The translations under genes and the position numbers were made by a program. The notes under the pieces were generated by a model. It saw only the letters and a program-made list of their open reading frames with translations, did not search any database and was not told the DNA's origin. From Chionoecetes opilio (lineage: Eukaryota; Arthropoda; Malacostraca; Decapoda; Majidae), in assembly GCA_016584305.1 (NCBI GenBank), contig JACEEZ010020309.1, positions 27,501-91,500 on the forward strand: a stretch of DNA of 64,000 nucleotides. The letters run 5' to 3'. Positions 1 through 11,399 of the stretch are shown here, piece after piece; positions within the stretch are counted from its first letter, which is position 1, and every line of letters begins with the position of its first letter.

Positions 1-499
1 ATACGGCTTGGCTCCCGCGCCGATTAAAAAGAGAAGCCAAAATTGGCGTTAAAACTCGGCTAGCTTTGTGAAGAAAGTCCATGTGACCAAAACTCGGCAA
101 GATATTGCCTTGGCTAAATATTGCCCGCTGAATATTGCCGGAAAAAGTGCTCGTGTGACCGCGGCTTAATGGTAGCCAAAATACAAAGGAAATTACGTTC
201 TGGGCGTCAAGGGGTTAAAGTTCTAAGGGACTTTGAAGTGGTAGACAGTGAAGACTACTTGATAAAGGGTTGGGAAGAAGCATTAGGTACAAAGTTAAGA
301 AAGACCAGATGGTTAATCAATGTTAGAAATACACCTTTCCAACCACAAGTATTCATTTCTTGAAAAAAGTGGCCCTGGAAGAAATGAAAGCAGTTACATT
401 TACTGATGCAAATACAAGTCGTTTATGCATCATTGTTGTAGGTGTTTGCTATACGTATATTTAAAAGCTGATGCACCAGGAAAGCAGTCAACATTATAC

Positions 500-870
500 A
501 AAAACAAATTACTTCTTCATTTCCTCTATAAAAAACAAATTACTTCTTCATTTGCTCTATAAAAAAACTAATTACTTCTTCATTTCCTCTATAAAAAACA
601 AATTACTTCTTCATTTCCTCTATAAAAAACAAATTACTTCTTCATTTGCTCTATAAAAACTAATTACTTCTTCATTTCCTCTATAAAAACAAAGTACTTC
701 TTCATTTCCTCTATAAAAAACAAATTACTTCTTCATTTCCTCTATAAAAAACAAATTACTTCTTCATTTGCTCTATAAAAACTAATTACTTCTTCATTTC
801 CTCAAAAAAAAAAAAAATTATTCTCTTCAATTTCTCTCTATAAAAAACAATTACATTCCTTTTATCATTT
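500..870. repeat. 30-bp AT-rich minisatellite (first array)
   Basis: About a dozen copies of a unit reading approximately aaattacttcttcatttcct plus ctataaaaaac. Copies vary mainly in A-run length and in a ttcctc/ttgctc switch. The same unit is found in the duplicated block at 3190-3930, where it is longer and noisier. Confidence 0.9.
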
Positions 871-1016
871 CTCTATAAAAAACAAATTATTTTGGGCCCA
901 CCCAACCCGGGGGTAACGGGGAAAGGGACGGAAGGGGGGGGGGGGGGGTCCCCAACAAGGGGGCTTTTTTTTCCCCCCCCCAAAAAAAAATTAAAAACAC
1001 TTTTGATATTAAAACC

Positions 1017-1222
1017 CATTACTCCAGATCTTTCCTTTCCTAATAAAATCGTCTGTTGTTAGCCATAAAACTAGAAAAAGAAAATTTTAATAGATACCAA
1101 ATAAAGCTAGTGGACAAGGATATTAAAAGGTCAGATCATAAAACATTGCATAAATTATTAAAAATGTCTATTGGTCCCCAAATTACAATGAAAAAATTAC
1201 TTTCTGGGCCTCAAGGGGTTAA
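1017..1222. mobile_element. Short MITE with TTAA-type ends, copy 1
   Basis: A copy of about 205 bp. The right end reads ctgggcctcaaggggttaa, whose reverse complement (ttaaccccttgaggcc) resembles the left end seen best at 12142 (ttaactccttcagtcc). The internal 'ccagatctttcct' and 'gtctgttgttagcc' stretches are shared with the copies at 12142 and 43245. TTAA at the ends points to a piggyBac-type target duplication, which is an inference. It has no coding capacity. Isolated right-end fragments also lie near 171-222 and 2848-2900. Confidence 0.55.
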
Positions 1223-2673
1223 AAAACAGGTGCAGTGAGCCAAGATATGGACATCCCACTTGAGAGATGCTTGGGAAAGATTTACCTCAACGAAAATTTA
1301 CTATTTCACTGGTAGTTTAGGTTTTTTAAGCTACTAATATTAGAGATAAGGAAAAAAAAGGGCTTTTTGTATTACGTTTAAAGAAGTTGTACTTTGTTTC
1401 CCCCCTTCACGTCAGTTTTTCCTTTTGCTTTTTAAAGATCGCTGTTGTCAGTGAAAATTCGATGAAGCTAATATACTTAATAAAAAGTGGGAAGGATACT
1501 AAACGGTCAGATGTATAAAATATTGCTTAAATTAATTAAAATATACAAAACCCGCAGCACACGAGAAACTTTTCCGTAAAATTCAGGGGAAAATTTTCAG
1601 TAAAGGAAATTTCCCTTGCCGTTTTTTGGTCACACGGACTTTTCACAGAGGTAGCCGATTTTTAATGGCAATTTCTATCGTATCTGAAAAAGGGTTTTTT
1701 TTGGAAAAATAGGGAAAAAATGGGGGAAAATGGTTCACAAAAGGGTGGGAATGTTTGAAATGGTTTCTTGGTTTGGAAGGCGTCAGAATCAAAAAATCAA
1801 ACATTAAACCCATCAAATGATCAACAAAAGTTGGTCCATTCATACCCCTAAAAATTTCAGTTTTAATAGACAGTCAAAAAAAAAAAAATAGAAAACCATC
1901 CCAAAACATGAAATTTTCCCCAAAGTGATTATATCCTTAAAATGTTAAAAAAAAGTACAAGAATGACAAGATTCACAATTCGTCTTGTAATCGTTCTTGC
2001 CATTTTGAGCTTTTTTATTCAGCTTTGTATTTGAATTAGAGCGTGCATTAAAAATAATGTAAATAATATGCGGGTGGGGGAATTTCCGGGAAAATTTTCA
2101 GCCAAGAACACCAACATTTTTCGTCTTGACTTTTTTCGGCAATTTTACCCGATTTTTGAGGGGGGTTTGGCTTGCTGGTGAATATTGCCGGAAAAAGTGT
2201 CGTGTGCCGGGCGCACCAAGCGCTTTTCCGGCAATTTTTCACCCGGCAAGACAATGCGGTTCAAATTTGGCAAAATTTCCCCGATTTTGAGTCAAGCCCA
2301 AATTTGGAGTTTTTGCGTTTTTTGGGCTTAAACCAAACGTGGAAAAATACCACCCCTTTCGATATTTTTGAATTCAGTGTTAATGAGGCCTTAATTTCAA
2401 AGTACAGAAGGTTAAAAAGCAAAAAAATAGGGCAAGAACCAATTTCATATTTTCAAGCATATACGCCAAGGAAACCCCGTGAAAAAGGTGTAAAAAAGTT
2501 AGTAGGTTTTTTTCTGTGAGTAAGGATGGTTTCCATTTTCTTTTTTGGTGTCTACCTTTTTGGGGGAAAAATATGGGCAATCTATTTTTGCTCACTGATT
2601 GCCCCAAAAACATTTTCCCGTTTTTTCCCCATTTTTCTTCCTTTTTATCCCTTTTTTCAAAGACGCTTCTTCA

Positions 2674-3930
2674 ATACGGCTTGGCTCCCGCGCCGTTTAA
2701 AAAAAAGGGGAACCCCAAAATTGGCTTTTAAAAACCGGCTAGCTTTGTGAAGAAAGTCCATGTGACCAAAAAATCGGCAAGATATTGCCTTGGCTAAATT
2801 TTGCCCGCTGAAATTGCCGGAAAAAGTGCTGTGTGACCGCGGCTTAATGGTAGCCAAAATAAAAAGGGAAAAATTACTTTCTGGGGTCAAGGGGTTAAAG
2901 TTCAAAGGGACTTTGAAGTGGTAGAAGGAAGACTACTTGAAAAAAAGGGGTTTGGGGAAGAAGCATTAGGTCAAATTTTAAGAAAGACCAGAGGGTTTTA
3001 ATCAATTTTTAAAAAATTACACTTTCCCAAACCCACAAGTATTCATTTCTTGAAAAAGTGGCCCTGGAAAAAAAGAAAGCAGTTACATTTACTGATGCAA
3101 ATACAAGCGTTTATGCATCATTGTTGTAGGTGTTTGTTTAAAAAAGAAATTTAAAAAAAGCTGATCCCCACCAAAAGCAGTAAACAATTATACAAAAAAA
3201 AAATTTTACTTCTTCTTTTCCCTCTATAAAAAAACAAATTACTTCTTCATTTTCAAAAAAAAAAAAAATTTTAATTACTTCTTCATTTCCTCAAAAAAAA
3301 AATTTATTTTCTTCATTTCCTCTAAAAAAAAACAAATTACTTCTTCATTTTTGCTCATAAAAACTAATTACCCTTCTTCATTTCCTCATAAAAAAAAATA
3401 CTTCTTTTTTCCCTCTATAAAAAAAAAAATTTTTAAAAACTCTTCATTTCCTCTAAAAAAAAAACCAAAAAAAATTACTTCTTCATTTCTCTAAAAAAAC
3501 AATTCCCTTTCCCTTTTCAATTTCCTTATAAAAAAAAAACAAATTAAATTCTTTTTTTTTTTCCCCCTATAAAAAAAACAAATTACTTTCATTCCTTATA
3601 AAAAAAACAAATACTTCTTATTTCCTTTTATTAAAAAACAAATTACTTTTCATTTTCCTTTATAAAAAACAAATTACTTTTTTCATTTCCTCTATAAAAA
3701 AAAACTAAATTTTTACTTTTTCATTTCCCTATAAAAACAAATTTTTCATTCCTTAAAAAAACTTCTTTTATTTCCTTTAAAAAACTTCTTTTTTTTCCTT
3801 ATAAAAAAACTTTATTTTTAAAAAGAAAAATTACTTTTCTTTTTTATTTCCTTTTTAAAAAAAAAAATTCTTTTTTTCCTTTTAAAAAAAAATTTACTTC
3901 TTTCATTTCCCCTTTAAAAAAAATTTTAAT
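2674..3930. repeat. Second unit of the tandem duplication, with expanded 30-bp minisatellite
   Basis: From 2674 to about 3190 this aligns with positions 1-500. From 3190 to 3930 it is the same 30-bp minisatellite (attacttcttcatttcctct, then an A-rich part), here about twice as long and heavily noisy in its A and T runs. No gene is visible. Confidence 0.75.
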
Positions 3931-3939
3931 TCGGTTGAA

Positions 3940-5190
3940 TTTTGTGTTGGGGGGGGGGTGGGTAGATACTTTCTGTGTTGGGGGGGGGGGGGGGAGATAC
4001 TCTTCTGTGTTGGGGTTTTACTGTGTGGGGGAGGGGGAGGGTAGATACTTTTCTGTGTTGGGGTTTTACTTGTGTTGGGGAGGGGGTGGGTAGATACTCT
4101 TCTTTTTTTGTTGGGGGGGGATTTATGGTGGGGGAGGGGGTGGGTAGTACTTTCTGTGTTGGGGATTACTTGTGTGGGGGGAAGGGGGTGGGTGGGAACC
4201 TTCTGGTGAGGGAAATTTACGGTGGGGGAGGGGGGGGGGGAGAACTCCTGTTTTGGGGAACTTTTGGGGGGGGGGGGGGAGAACCCTGGGGGGTTTATTG
4301 TTGGGGATTTTAAACGTTCTGTGTTGGGGATTTACTTGTGTGGGGGGGGGGGAAATAGTATCTTCTTTTGGGGGATTTTTTTGGGGGGGAGGGGGGAGGG
4401 TAGAAAACAGTCTTGTTGGGTTTTATTGTTGGGGGGGAGGGGATAATAAGTTCGTGTTGGGGTTATTGGTGGGGAAGGGGAATAATACTCTTCTGGGTTT
4501 GGGGGATTTTTTGGGTGGGGGGGGGGGGGGGTAGTACTCCGGTTGGGGAACTGTGGGGGGAGGGGGTGGGTAATTACATCTGTTTGGGGGAGGGGGTGGG
4601 TGTTACTCTTCTTTGGGGGGGTTTAAAATTGGTTAAGGGGGGAATACAGTTTTTTGGGGGGGATTACTTTTGTTGGGGAGGGGGGTAATCCCCTTCTGTG
4701 TTGGGGATTTTTTTTGTTTTGGGGAGGGGGTGGGTGAACCCGGTGGGGGATTTATTTTGGGGGGGGAGGGGGGGTAGTCATTCTTTTTGGGGTTTTGTGG
4801 GGGGGGGGGGGGAGTACTCCTGGGGGGATTTACTTGTTGGGGGGGGGGGGTATACATTTTCTGTGTTTTTTACTTTTGGGGAAGGGGGGGGTAGATTACT
4901 CTTCTTTTGGGGGTTTTCTTTGTGGGGGAGGGGTATAGTACTCCTTTTTGGGGGATTTATTGGGTTGGGGGGGGGGTGGGATTGCCATTCTGTGCGGGAA
5001 ATTTTTTGTTGGGGGGAAGGGGTTTGGTTAGATATTCTTTTTGGGGGGATTTTTTGGGGGGGAGGGGGGGGGTAGTACTCCTGGGGGGGGGTTTTTCTTG
5101 GTGGGGGAGGGGGGGGGTTAATACTCTTCTTGTGGGGTTTTACTTGTGTTGGGGAGGGGGTTAATACATTCGGTTGGGGATTTTACTTGA
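3940..5190. repeat. Extremely G-rich minisatellite (~50-bp unit)
   Basis: About 25 degenerate copies of a unit containing ttctgtgttggggattta, cttgtgtgggggaggg and gggtgggtagatact. The plus strand carries almost all the G, in runs of 4-12. Long reading frames on both strands here (Gly/Trp-rich on plus, Pro-rich on minus) are composition artefacts. Tracts of four or more G-runs per unit would favour G-quadruplexes on the plus strand. Confidence 0.9.
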
Positions 5191-5741
5191 ACATAAGATT
5201 CATATTGGGGTTCCCGGGGAGGGTGGTTTCTCGGGAGGGAACCCCCCCCTTTGAGGGGTGAGGGGGGATCACCCAGATGGGAGGAAGGGCGCAAGGGGAA
5301 GGGAGAGGAGGGCATCCCCCCCCCAGTGCCCCGCCCCCCAAACCCCCAAATGCCAGGGGGGGGTGGCGGACAAGGGGGGGGTTTATTTAAACTTGTTTTA
5401 TTGCATCTTTTCTACACTGTTCATCCTGTGTTTTCACCTATTTGAGCCCCTTTTCCATAAGCCCAGTGCTGTTTTAAAGATAAGCCCCCCCAAATAATAC
5501 GTACTCTTTATTGTATTTCTGTAGGTCGTACAGAATGATGAGAAATCAGGCACACCCCCGTAACGTATTATTTTGTATTGTCCAAAAGTCTTTGTATTGT
5601 CCTTGTAACTATAAGTTCAGGTGATATGCTATGAATTGTAAGTTATGTAACTTTGAAAACAATACACATACACACATGTACCTCTTACGTATATGTATTT
5701 CTGCATAGGTATGATGTTCAGTCGTAAAACATCCCCCACAG
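5191..5741. other. No gene seen; GC-rich flank then ordinary sequence
   Basis: 5191-5390 is G/C-rich low-complexity sequence continuing from the G-rich array. 5391-5741 is of normal composition with no supported coding region, ending in a pyrimidine tract and cccacag that could act as a splice acceptor for the exon-like segment at 5742. Confidence 0.5.
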
Positions 5742-5905
5742 GTCTGGAGGAAAAAAGTGCGGAGCCTGGAGGGGCAGCGGGAGGGGAGGGCGGGGGGTGA
5801 GGGGGAGCTGCAGGCCCCCATGGAGAAGTTTCAGGCGGAAGAGAGGAGGCGGCGATAGCGGGTGTAGTGTGGCAGCCTGGAGGACCTGGAGAGGCACTGC
5901 GCCGG
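5742..5905 (+). pseudogene. Damaged exon-like segment of a coiled-coil protein
   Basis: After a good acceptor (tcccccacag, ending at 5741) there is an open stretch of about 40 codons rich in Glu, Arg, Gln and Leu (VWRKKVRSLEGQRE at the start, later MEKFQAEERRRR). It then meets two stops close together (both TAG), after which the same frame resumes as CGSLEDLERHCAG. The composition and heptad-like spacing match the coiled-coil exons at 11.1-13.7 kb on the same strand, so it may be an upstream exon of that gene. The stops mean it is either decayed or miscalled in the consensus. No downstream donor is clear. Confidence 0.35.
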
Positions 5906-6109
5906 GAAATTTACAAAGGAAACAAAGGAAACACAAACAGTAACAGACCGATAGGTCCTTACAAGATTTTTTTAAACATACTACACAAAATAGATAATAA
6001 GAGAGAAAGGATAGGAAGTAGAGGTCCTCCCCACCCCCCCATCCTCCACCCGAACTGGCCGGGGAAAAGAATGTACCATGCAAATAGAAAAACTGATGGA
6101 AATTTGTGA

Positions 6110-6745
6110 GGAAAATTGAAAGCTGTAATCTAGGTAATATATAGTTTGTGGGGGAGGTTTTGTGTTGATAGATAGGCAGTTTTGTGTGTTTTGTTTGGTG
6201 TGAACACAGTGTGGAGGTTAAGGGTGGGCGGCAGCCCTTTCCTGGCCCCTTTCTTGGGAGGCAGAGTCAATAGGCCCCCGCTCCCTTCAAAACCATGCGG
6301 ACTGGTACTTTCCATTAGGACGCCCTAACTCAATGCCTTTCCCGCCCACAGTGAACCCCCGGTACCTTAAATCCCCAATGGTGGCACTAATGTCAGGACC
6401 CTAACTGAACCCCCGCCCTCAAGGTGGAGTAGTTGGTAACCGTTTAACTCGGGGCTTTTGTGTGTTAGGGTCTAATGTAGTGTTGGTTGTAGGGCTCAGT
6501 GGGAAGTTCAGGGGGGTCGACAGCCTTCCTGGCGCTTTTTTTGGGAGGCAGCAGTCAAAAGGCCCCAGCTCCGTTTCAATCCCCTGCGGTAGTGCACTTT
6601 CCAAGTAGGGACGCCGTGAATTCAATGCCCCTGCAGCAGTGACCCCGGAATAAATCCCGATGGGGGTCACTAACTGACAGGGCCCTTAGAACACGCCGTC
6701 CAGGTCAAAAGTTTAGTAGTGACCGTTTACCGGGGGGTCTGAGAC
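6110..6745. repeat. Tandem pair of a ~300-bp unit
   Basis: Two adjacent copies (about 6110-6445 and 6446-6745) share a colinear series of blocks: ggggcttttgtgtgtt, cagtgggaag / gtgtggaggtt, ttgggaggcag, tcaataggcccc / tcaaaaggcccc, gcactttcc, aggacgcc, tcaatgcc, cagtgaccccgg and gtaaccgttta. Divergence is about 25%. The start of a third copy (gaccgtttaccggggggtct) is visible near 6720. There is no coding signal. Confidence 0.7.
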
Positions 6746-6879
6746 GTTTTGGGAGGGGTTGTGTAGACGGACTCCAAACATTTTTCGCAATGAGAGAAGT
6801 TCAGAGGCCCCGCGAGAAAATTTATTATTCCCAGATAAAAAGTGAAACCGGGGGTTTGATATGAAATTTTTTCGAGGCG

Positions 6880-9200
6880 ACTTTTAAATGATTCATTGTA
6901 TTTTTGGGTTTTCTCGGAGGGCAGCCCATTCCATACGTTTTCAAATTTTCGTTTCGTTTTTTGTGAAGAAGTACTTTGCTTCGTTTGTTACAAAAACCCT
7001 TTCCCGCTTATTTTTAAAACCGTTGTTTCTAATTTAGCTTACCGTCAGCGTGAAAAAATTTTTGGGGACTACGTTCGTAAATCCGTTGAGTTTTTAAAAA
7101 CTTCGATGGGTCACCCCTTTTTCCTTCGTTTTGTTTGTGGGAAAAAGTTAAGTTCTTTGAGCCGATTTTCGTACGATTATTCGCAATTAGGTTTTATTTG
7201 GTTACTCTGCGCTGTATTTTTTTAGTTTTTCTCGTCCTTTTATAATAAGGTGACCCGAAAATGCCACATATTTTAGATGGGGGCGAACAAGCGAGTAAAA
7301 AAAAGTAGTAAACTTTTTAGATTTTTAAACGAAATTTGTCCAATAAAACCAACCAAATTTATTTGCAGTTTTTACTACCTCTATTAAATTTGGTTTTTCG
7401 GTTTTTAGATCTTTCGAGATTTTTAACGCCCAAATCTTTTTTTTTATAACACTTGTTAGTTGGGAAATCGTTCATCAGTAAAATTTATGGGGGTTGTTTT
7501 CCAAATGTAGACATGACATTTTTCAAAGGTTTAAATTTATTTTCCATGTTTTGACCATTTGTTAGGGTTTAAGTGTTTTTATGAGTTTTCGGAGATTCTT
7601 AGAGGCTATGTTTTTGATTTCTTCATCAGCAAATTTTGATATCCTGCATGTGATTCCCTCGTCAATGTCATTTATGTATATAAGAACGGATAGGTCGAGA
7701 ATGATCCCTTTGGGGAACACCACTATTTAAGGGGCCAGTCAGAAAAATTTCCATTTATTACCCCCCTTGTTTCGATTTTTACAGCCCGTTTTCTATCCAA
7801 ATTTTAAAGAGGCCCGTTTTCATGAGCTTTTACTTTTTTAATGAGACGCTTGAGGAACTTTGCGAACGCTTTTTGAAAATCGAGGTTTAAAATACGTCTA
7901 CTGCCCCCGTGTTGTCGTACATTTGAATACATATTTTTAAAAATCAAGTAAGTTTGAGAGGGATAGCGTTTATTTCTGAATCAATGCTGCGGGCTTTGAT
8001 TAGTCATTTTTTTTAAGAATTAACGATTTTTTCTCTTATGATGGATTCCATTTTTTTTCCCGCAATGAGTTTTAAAATGATTGGGCGATAGTTTCCGGGC
8101 TGCGACTTGCTTTCCCTTTTTTTAAAAAGGGGGTGACATTTTCTAGTTCATTCGCACGGACATTTCCGGTGAGTAAAGACTTTTTAAAAAATGGAAATGG
8201 TTTTTTATTTCGTTCTTTGCTTTTTTAAAGGGGGGCGAAATTTTTTCAGGACCAGGAGCTTTTTTTATCTCCATGTTATTTATCGCGAGCAAAATGTCAA
8301 TTTCCGAAAGGTAATGAGTGAGGCAAGTACCCTTTTTTTTGGGTTTTCGGGGGGGTTGATTTTGCGTGTTTCACTGTGAAGACTGAGCAAAAAAGTTATT
8401 TTAGAGACCGCCATAGAACTCATTTTTGTGGTTCGCCATTTCCCTTTCCAACGGTCCCATGGTTGACTCATTACTTTTTTCCTTTAAAAAAGCGTAGAAT
8501 TCTTTTGGGGGTTTATTTTCTCATTTCGGCAATACGTATTCAAAAATTTTCTTGCTTGTTAATAGTTTTTTGTATTCGTTAATTTGTCGTGATCGCGTTT
8601 GTCGTTTCATTTGGTTTCTAGTGTTTTTTAAAAGCACGCTTTTTAGCTGCAAGGTGTTCCCCCGATTTTGCGGGTCCCCCATTTCGGTTTTAAGTTTTGA
8701 AAAGAGCCATATCGCATCGGTATTGAGGATTGTATTTTAAGTTAGCTTTCCCGGGGAATTTATGCCCGCTACATTTATGTCGTTACTTTCGAGATAACAT
8801 TTTCCCAAAGTGTTCGTTAAAATTTTTTTTAGTTTTCTGAAGTTGCCTTTTGATAATCAAGAACTTTTTCTTTTCTTTTGATTCCTTGTCTTACTGATGT
8901 AATACTGAAAGTAATCGCCGGTGGGGAAATGCTACAAATTCGGATCCGAGTTAAGTTACTGACAAGATTTTCGTTAGTTGTGAAAAAAGATCTAGAATAT
9001 TTTTGCCTCTCGTTTGGGGATCCCGGTTGGGATAAAGCACTTTCTTTGGGGATTTTAATAGAGAGTGTGCCCGAAAATTGTTGTAAAGGGGCCGCCCAAA
9101 CTAGTAACGGGAAATTAAAATCACGAAAAATTTCCTTTCGTTTTGAGAACTAATTTTCCCAAAATTTTTCATAAGTTTTTTTATGTTTTGTTTTTAGCGG
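6880..9200 (-). pseudogene. Degenerate LINE reverse transcriptase (CR1/Jockey-like)
   Basis: Read on the minus strand, the fragments are in the order expected for a non-LTR reverse transcriptase. From high to low coordinates they are: a PISLTSV..KMMESIIREK-like stretch near 8040-8090; a DFQKAFDKVPHKRL-like stretch at 7850-7910; the SGVPQ turn at 7715-7724; YINDIDEGIT at 7650-7690; and the catalytic FAD(D) region at 7618-7640, where the second Asp and the following codons are garbled. This order (fingers, palm with VPQG, then FADD) is diagnostic of the family. Many frameshifts and stops interrupt it, and homopolymer noise is strong, so I cannot tell a dead copy from a poorly called one. The element probably extends upstream (higher coordinates) through its endonuclease. 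The 3' end below 7 kb is unclear. Confidence 0.7.
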
Positions 9201-10150
9201 AGGTCGATAAAAAAGGCCTACTACTTTTGAGAATGACGATTTTGTTTTAAAGAAAATTACATTATGTTATCAGTTTCGTGTTTTGATATACAAGGGATGA
9301 AGGCAGGACTTGATAATAATAATTTTCACTCCTCCTGCTCTTCGTAGTCTTTAACTTTAAAAATTATACCCTGTATCGCAAATTAGCCAAAAAATCTTTT
9401 TGTTTTGTATCTATCCATGACTCTGAAATTCCCATGAGTCGTTTGTTTGAATAAACTAGTCCTTAGATCAGAAATTTGTTTCTATAAAACGGGCATTAAA
9501 AAATAACAAGCTTTATATCGGGATGGGTAGTTGGGGCTTTGCGGGAACTAAATTTGGTGCTTTGAGTGAAGAGAACTTAATTGCGGGAAAGGCTTAGGTG
9601 TTTTCGGAACCTCACTGTGGGAGTTTTTTTATTGTAGTTAGTTACCCCGTCATTTTTGTAGCTACCGAGTCGTCAGAACCAATGAATTTTAAGTGGAGAC
9701 CATCGTTTTGGGGGAGAAACGGTTGTTTTAAAAAAAAGGCCCTAAGTTTTATATTAATCCTTCTTCTTTACAGGATTTTCGAGACGATTGTTTGTGTGAA
9801 GGCCTTGTGTAGAAATGTTTTTCCGCATTTATTCTCGGAAGAATACCAGATAGATGATTTACTAGATTTTTTTCTTTTTAAATTTTTTCATCATTTTTGA
9901 TATTTTTAAGGAGGGCCTCTGATTGGTTTTTTTTACGTCATTGTTCCCGCGTGAATAAATTTAGGGTGTTTTGGCGGGTATTTGTTTTTAAAAAATCGCA
10001 GGCTTTTTATGTTTTTAGGGACGTTTGGAATGCAGTGCCTCTTTTTGTTGGGGATCACGACCACAGAATTTCCCCTAGCTGATCACAAAGATTGAGTCCC
10101 CGATCAGTTTGACGTCCTTTTCTAGGACGTTTCGGGAAAGATTTCGAATT
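9201..10150 (-). mobile_element. Probable 5' part of the LINE
   Basis: This AT-rich noisy sequence is continuous with the reverse transcriptase region on the minus strand and has the same texture. I could not recognise endonuclease motifs with confidence. The assignment rests on position upstream of the RT and on the absence of any other signal. Open frames on either strand look spurious. Confidence 0.3.
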
Positions 10151-10204
10151 GTTATAGGTAGTGATGGGGGGTTGCTTTTTATCAATGGCTGTTTTACCCC
10201 GTCT

Positions 10205-10600
10205 ACAAGGGTGAATGGGAAGGGAGGAGGAGGGGGGGGGGAGGAGGAGGAGGGGAGGAGGAGGAGGTAGGGGTTTTGGGGGAAGAGGAGGGGGAGGAAG
10301 AGGAGGGGGAAGGGGGGATGGGGAAAGGGAGGGGGGGAGGAGGAGGAAGGGGGGGAGGAGGAGGAGGAGGAGGGGGGGAGGAGGAGGAGGGGAGGAGGGG
10401 AGGAGGGGGGGGTGGAGAGTGGGAGGCGGAGGGGAGGGGGTGGGGTTTTGGAGGGAGGGAGGAGAAATTACGGTGTGGAAAGGGGGGGAGTCAGATCCTA
10501 AGTCCCGGTGTTAAGGGGAGAGCAGGTCAAAGGCGAGGAAAAAAGTGGGTCAGGTCAACAGGCGGGGGAAAGGAATTTTGTAGGTCAACAGGCGGGAAGG
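10205..10600. repeat. Purine tract (GGA/GGGGA)n
   Basis: Almost 250 bases (10215-10460) are pure or nearly pure purine on the plus strand, built of gga, ggga and gggga. Gly/Arg/Glu-rich open frames across it are artefacts. Mirror-symmetric purine runs of this kind can adopt triplex (H-DNA) or G-quadruplex structures. 10500-10600 carries two copies of aggtcaacaggcggg. Confidence 0.9.
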
Positions 10601-11135
10601 GAGTGTAGGCAGGTTTGGATTTAGGGGCACGTTATCCCGAGACGGTGCTCTGCATGAAAATTTTTATAATATCTGAAACTTTTCGAAGTTTTGCGTTCAT
10701 AACACATAAGCGGCATTTACCTGTTACCCAGATTCAAAATATTGCTTGGCAAACCTACCTTGCAGTGGACATAAGGGCAAGGAGAGGGATGGTAGCGGAG
10801 AGGAAATTCCCTTTAAGGGATTATAGGTTTTTTTTGGGGGGCAGCTTTTTTAGGGGTTTAAAAGGAACTTTGCTATAAAAATTTATCCTATCAAGTTTAA
10901 CACTGGGTTTTTGGTATGAATTACATGAATTGTATACTCTCTAATTAGGTCGTAAAGGAGTAAAAAAAGAAAGGCTATAAATTAAGGCAAATTTTTAAAA
11001 TATGGGACACTCAGCGTTTTTGGGTGAGGTGCAGGGTGAGGTGCAGGGCTGGGAGCGAGGTGAGGGCACGTCTGTACAGGACACACACACAGTGGTGAGT
11101 GAAGGGAGAGGGAGAGGGAGAGGGAGAGGGAGAGC
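10601..11135. other. No gene seen; intron-like sequence
   Basis: Unremarkable sequence ending in a short (GGGAGA)n run at 11104-11134 immediately before the coiled-coil exon. No supported exon, RNA gene or element. Confidence 0.5.
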
Positions 11136-11239
11136 GCCGCCGCGTCCCGCCAGGAGCTGCACCGCTGGCAGGCCGAGGCGCAGGTACTGAAGGCCCTCAA
11201 CGCCGACCTCCGCCAGAACCTCCAGAAGCTGGCCGACAA
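11136..11239 (+). CDS. Coiled-coil protein, internal exon
   Basis: The open frame reads SAAASRQELHRWQAEAQ and continues to NLQKLADK. It is strongly helical, with Leu/Ala at heptad positions. The donor is consensus (aa|gtaagg at 11240) and leaves two bases of a Lys codon that the next exon completes. The 5' boundary is uncertain: the only AG candidates (near 11135 and 11153) follow a purine (GGGAGA)n run instead of a pyrimidine tract. High GC in third positions, unlike the flanking repeats, supports real coding sequence. Protein family not recognised; a centrosomal or cytoskeletal coiled-coil protein would be typical but this is not shown. Confidence 0.6.
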
Positions 11240-11277
11240 GTAAGGCTCCTGTAACAGTTGTAGAACAGAAACTACTA

Positions 11278-11348
<71 letters not shown>

Positions 11349-11361
11349 TTACTATTACTAT

Positions 11362-11399
<38 letters not shown>

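Larger units (their letters stand above)
1..2673. repeat. First unit of a ~2.67-kb tandem duplication
   Basis: The first bases of the window (tacggcttggctcccgcg and onward) recur at 2674 and stay alignable for over 800 bp, through the 'gtgaagaaagtccatgtgacc' stretch and into the same minisatellite. The unit contains the minisatellite at 500-870, a short MITE at 1017-1222, and several copies of a short inverted motif (attgccggaaaa / ttttccggcaat) at about 130, 1560-1630 and 2180-2250 that look like ends of another small DNA element. The short reading frames (up to 115 codons) show no recognisable domain. No gene is supported here. Confidence 0.75.

Noticed and set aside
3975..5164. Gly/Trp-rich proteins on plus, Pro-rich on minus
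   Set aside because: Low-complexity G-rich minisatellite.
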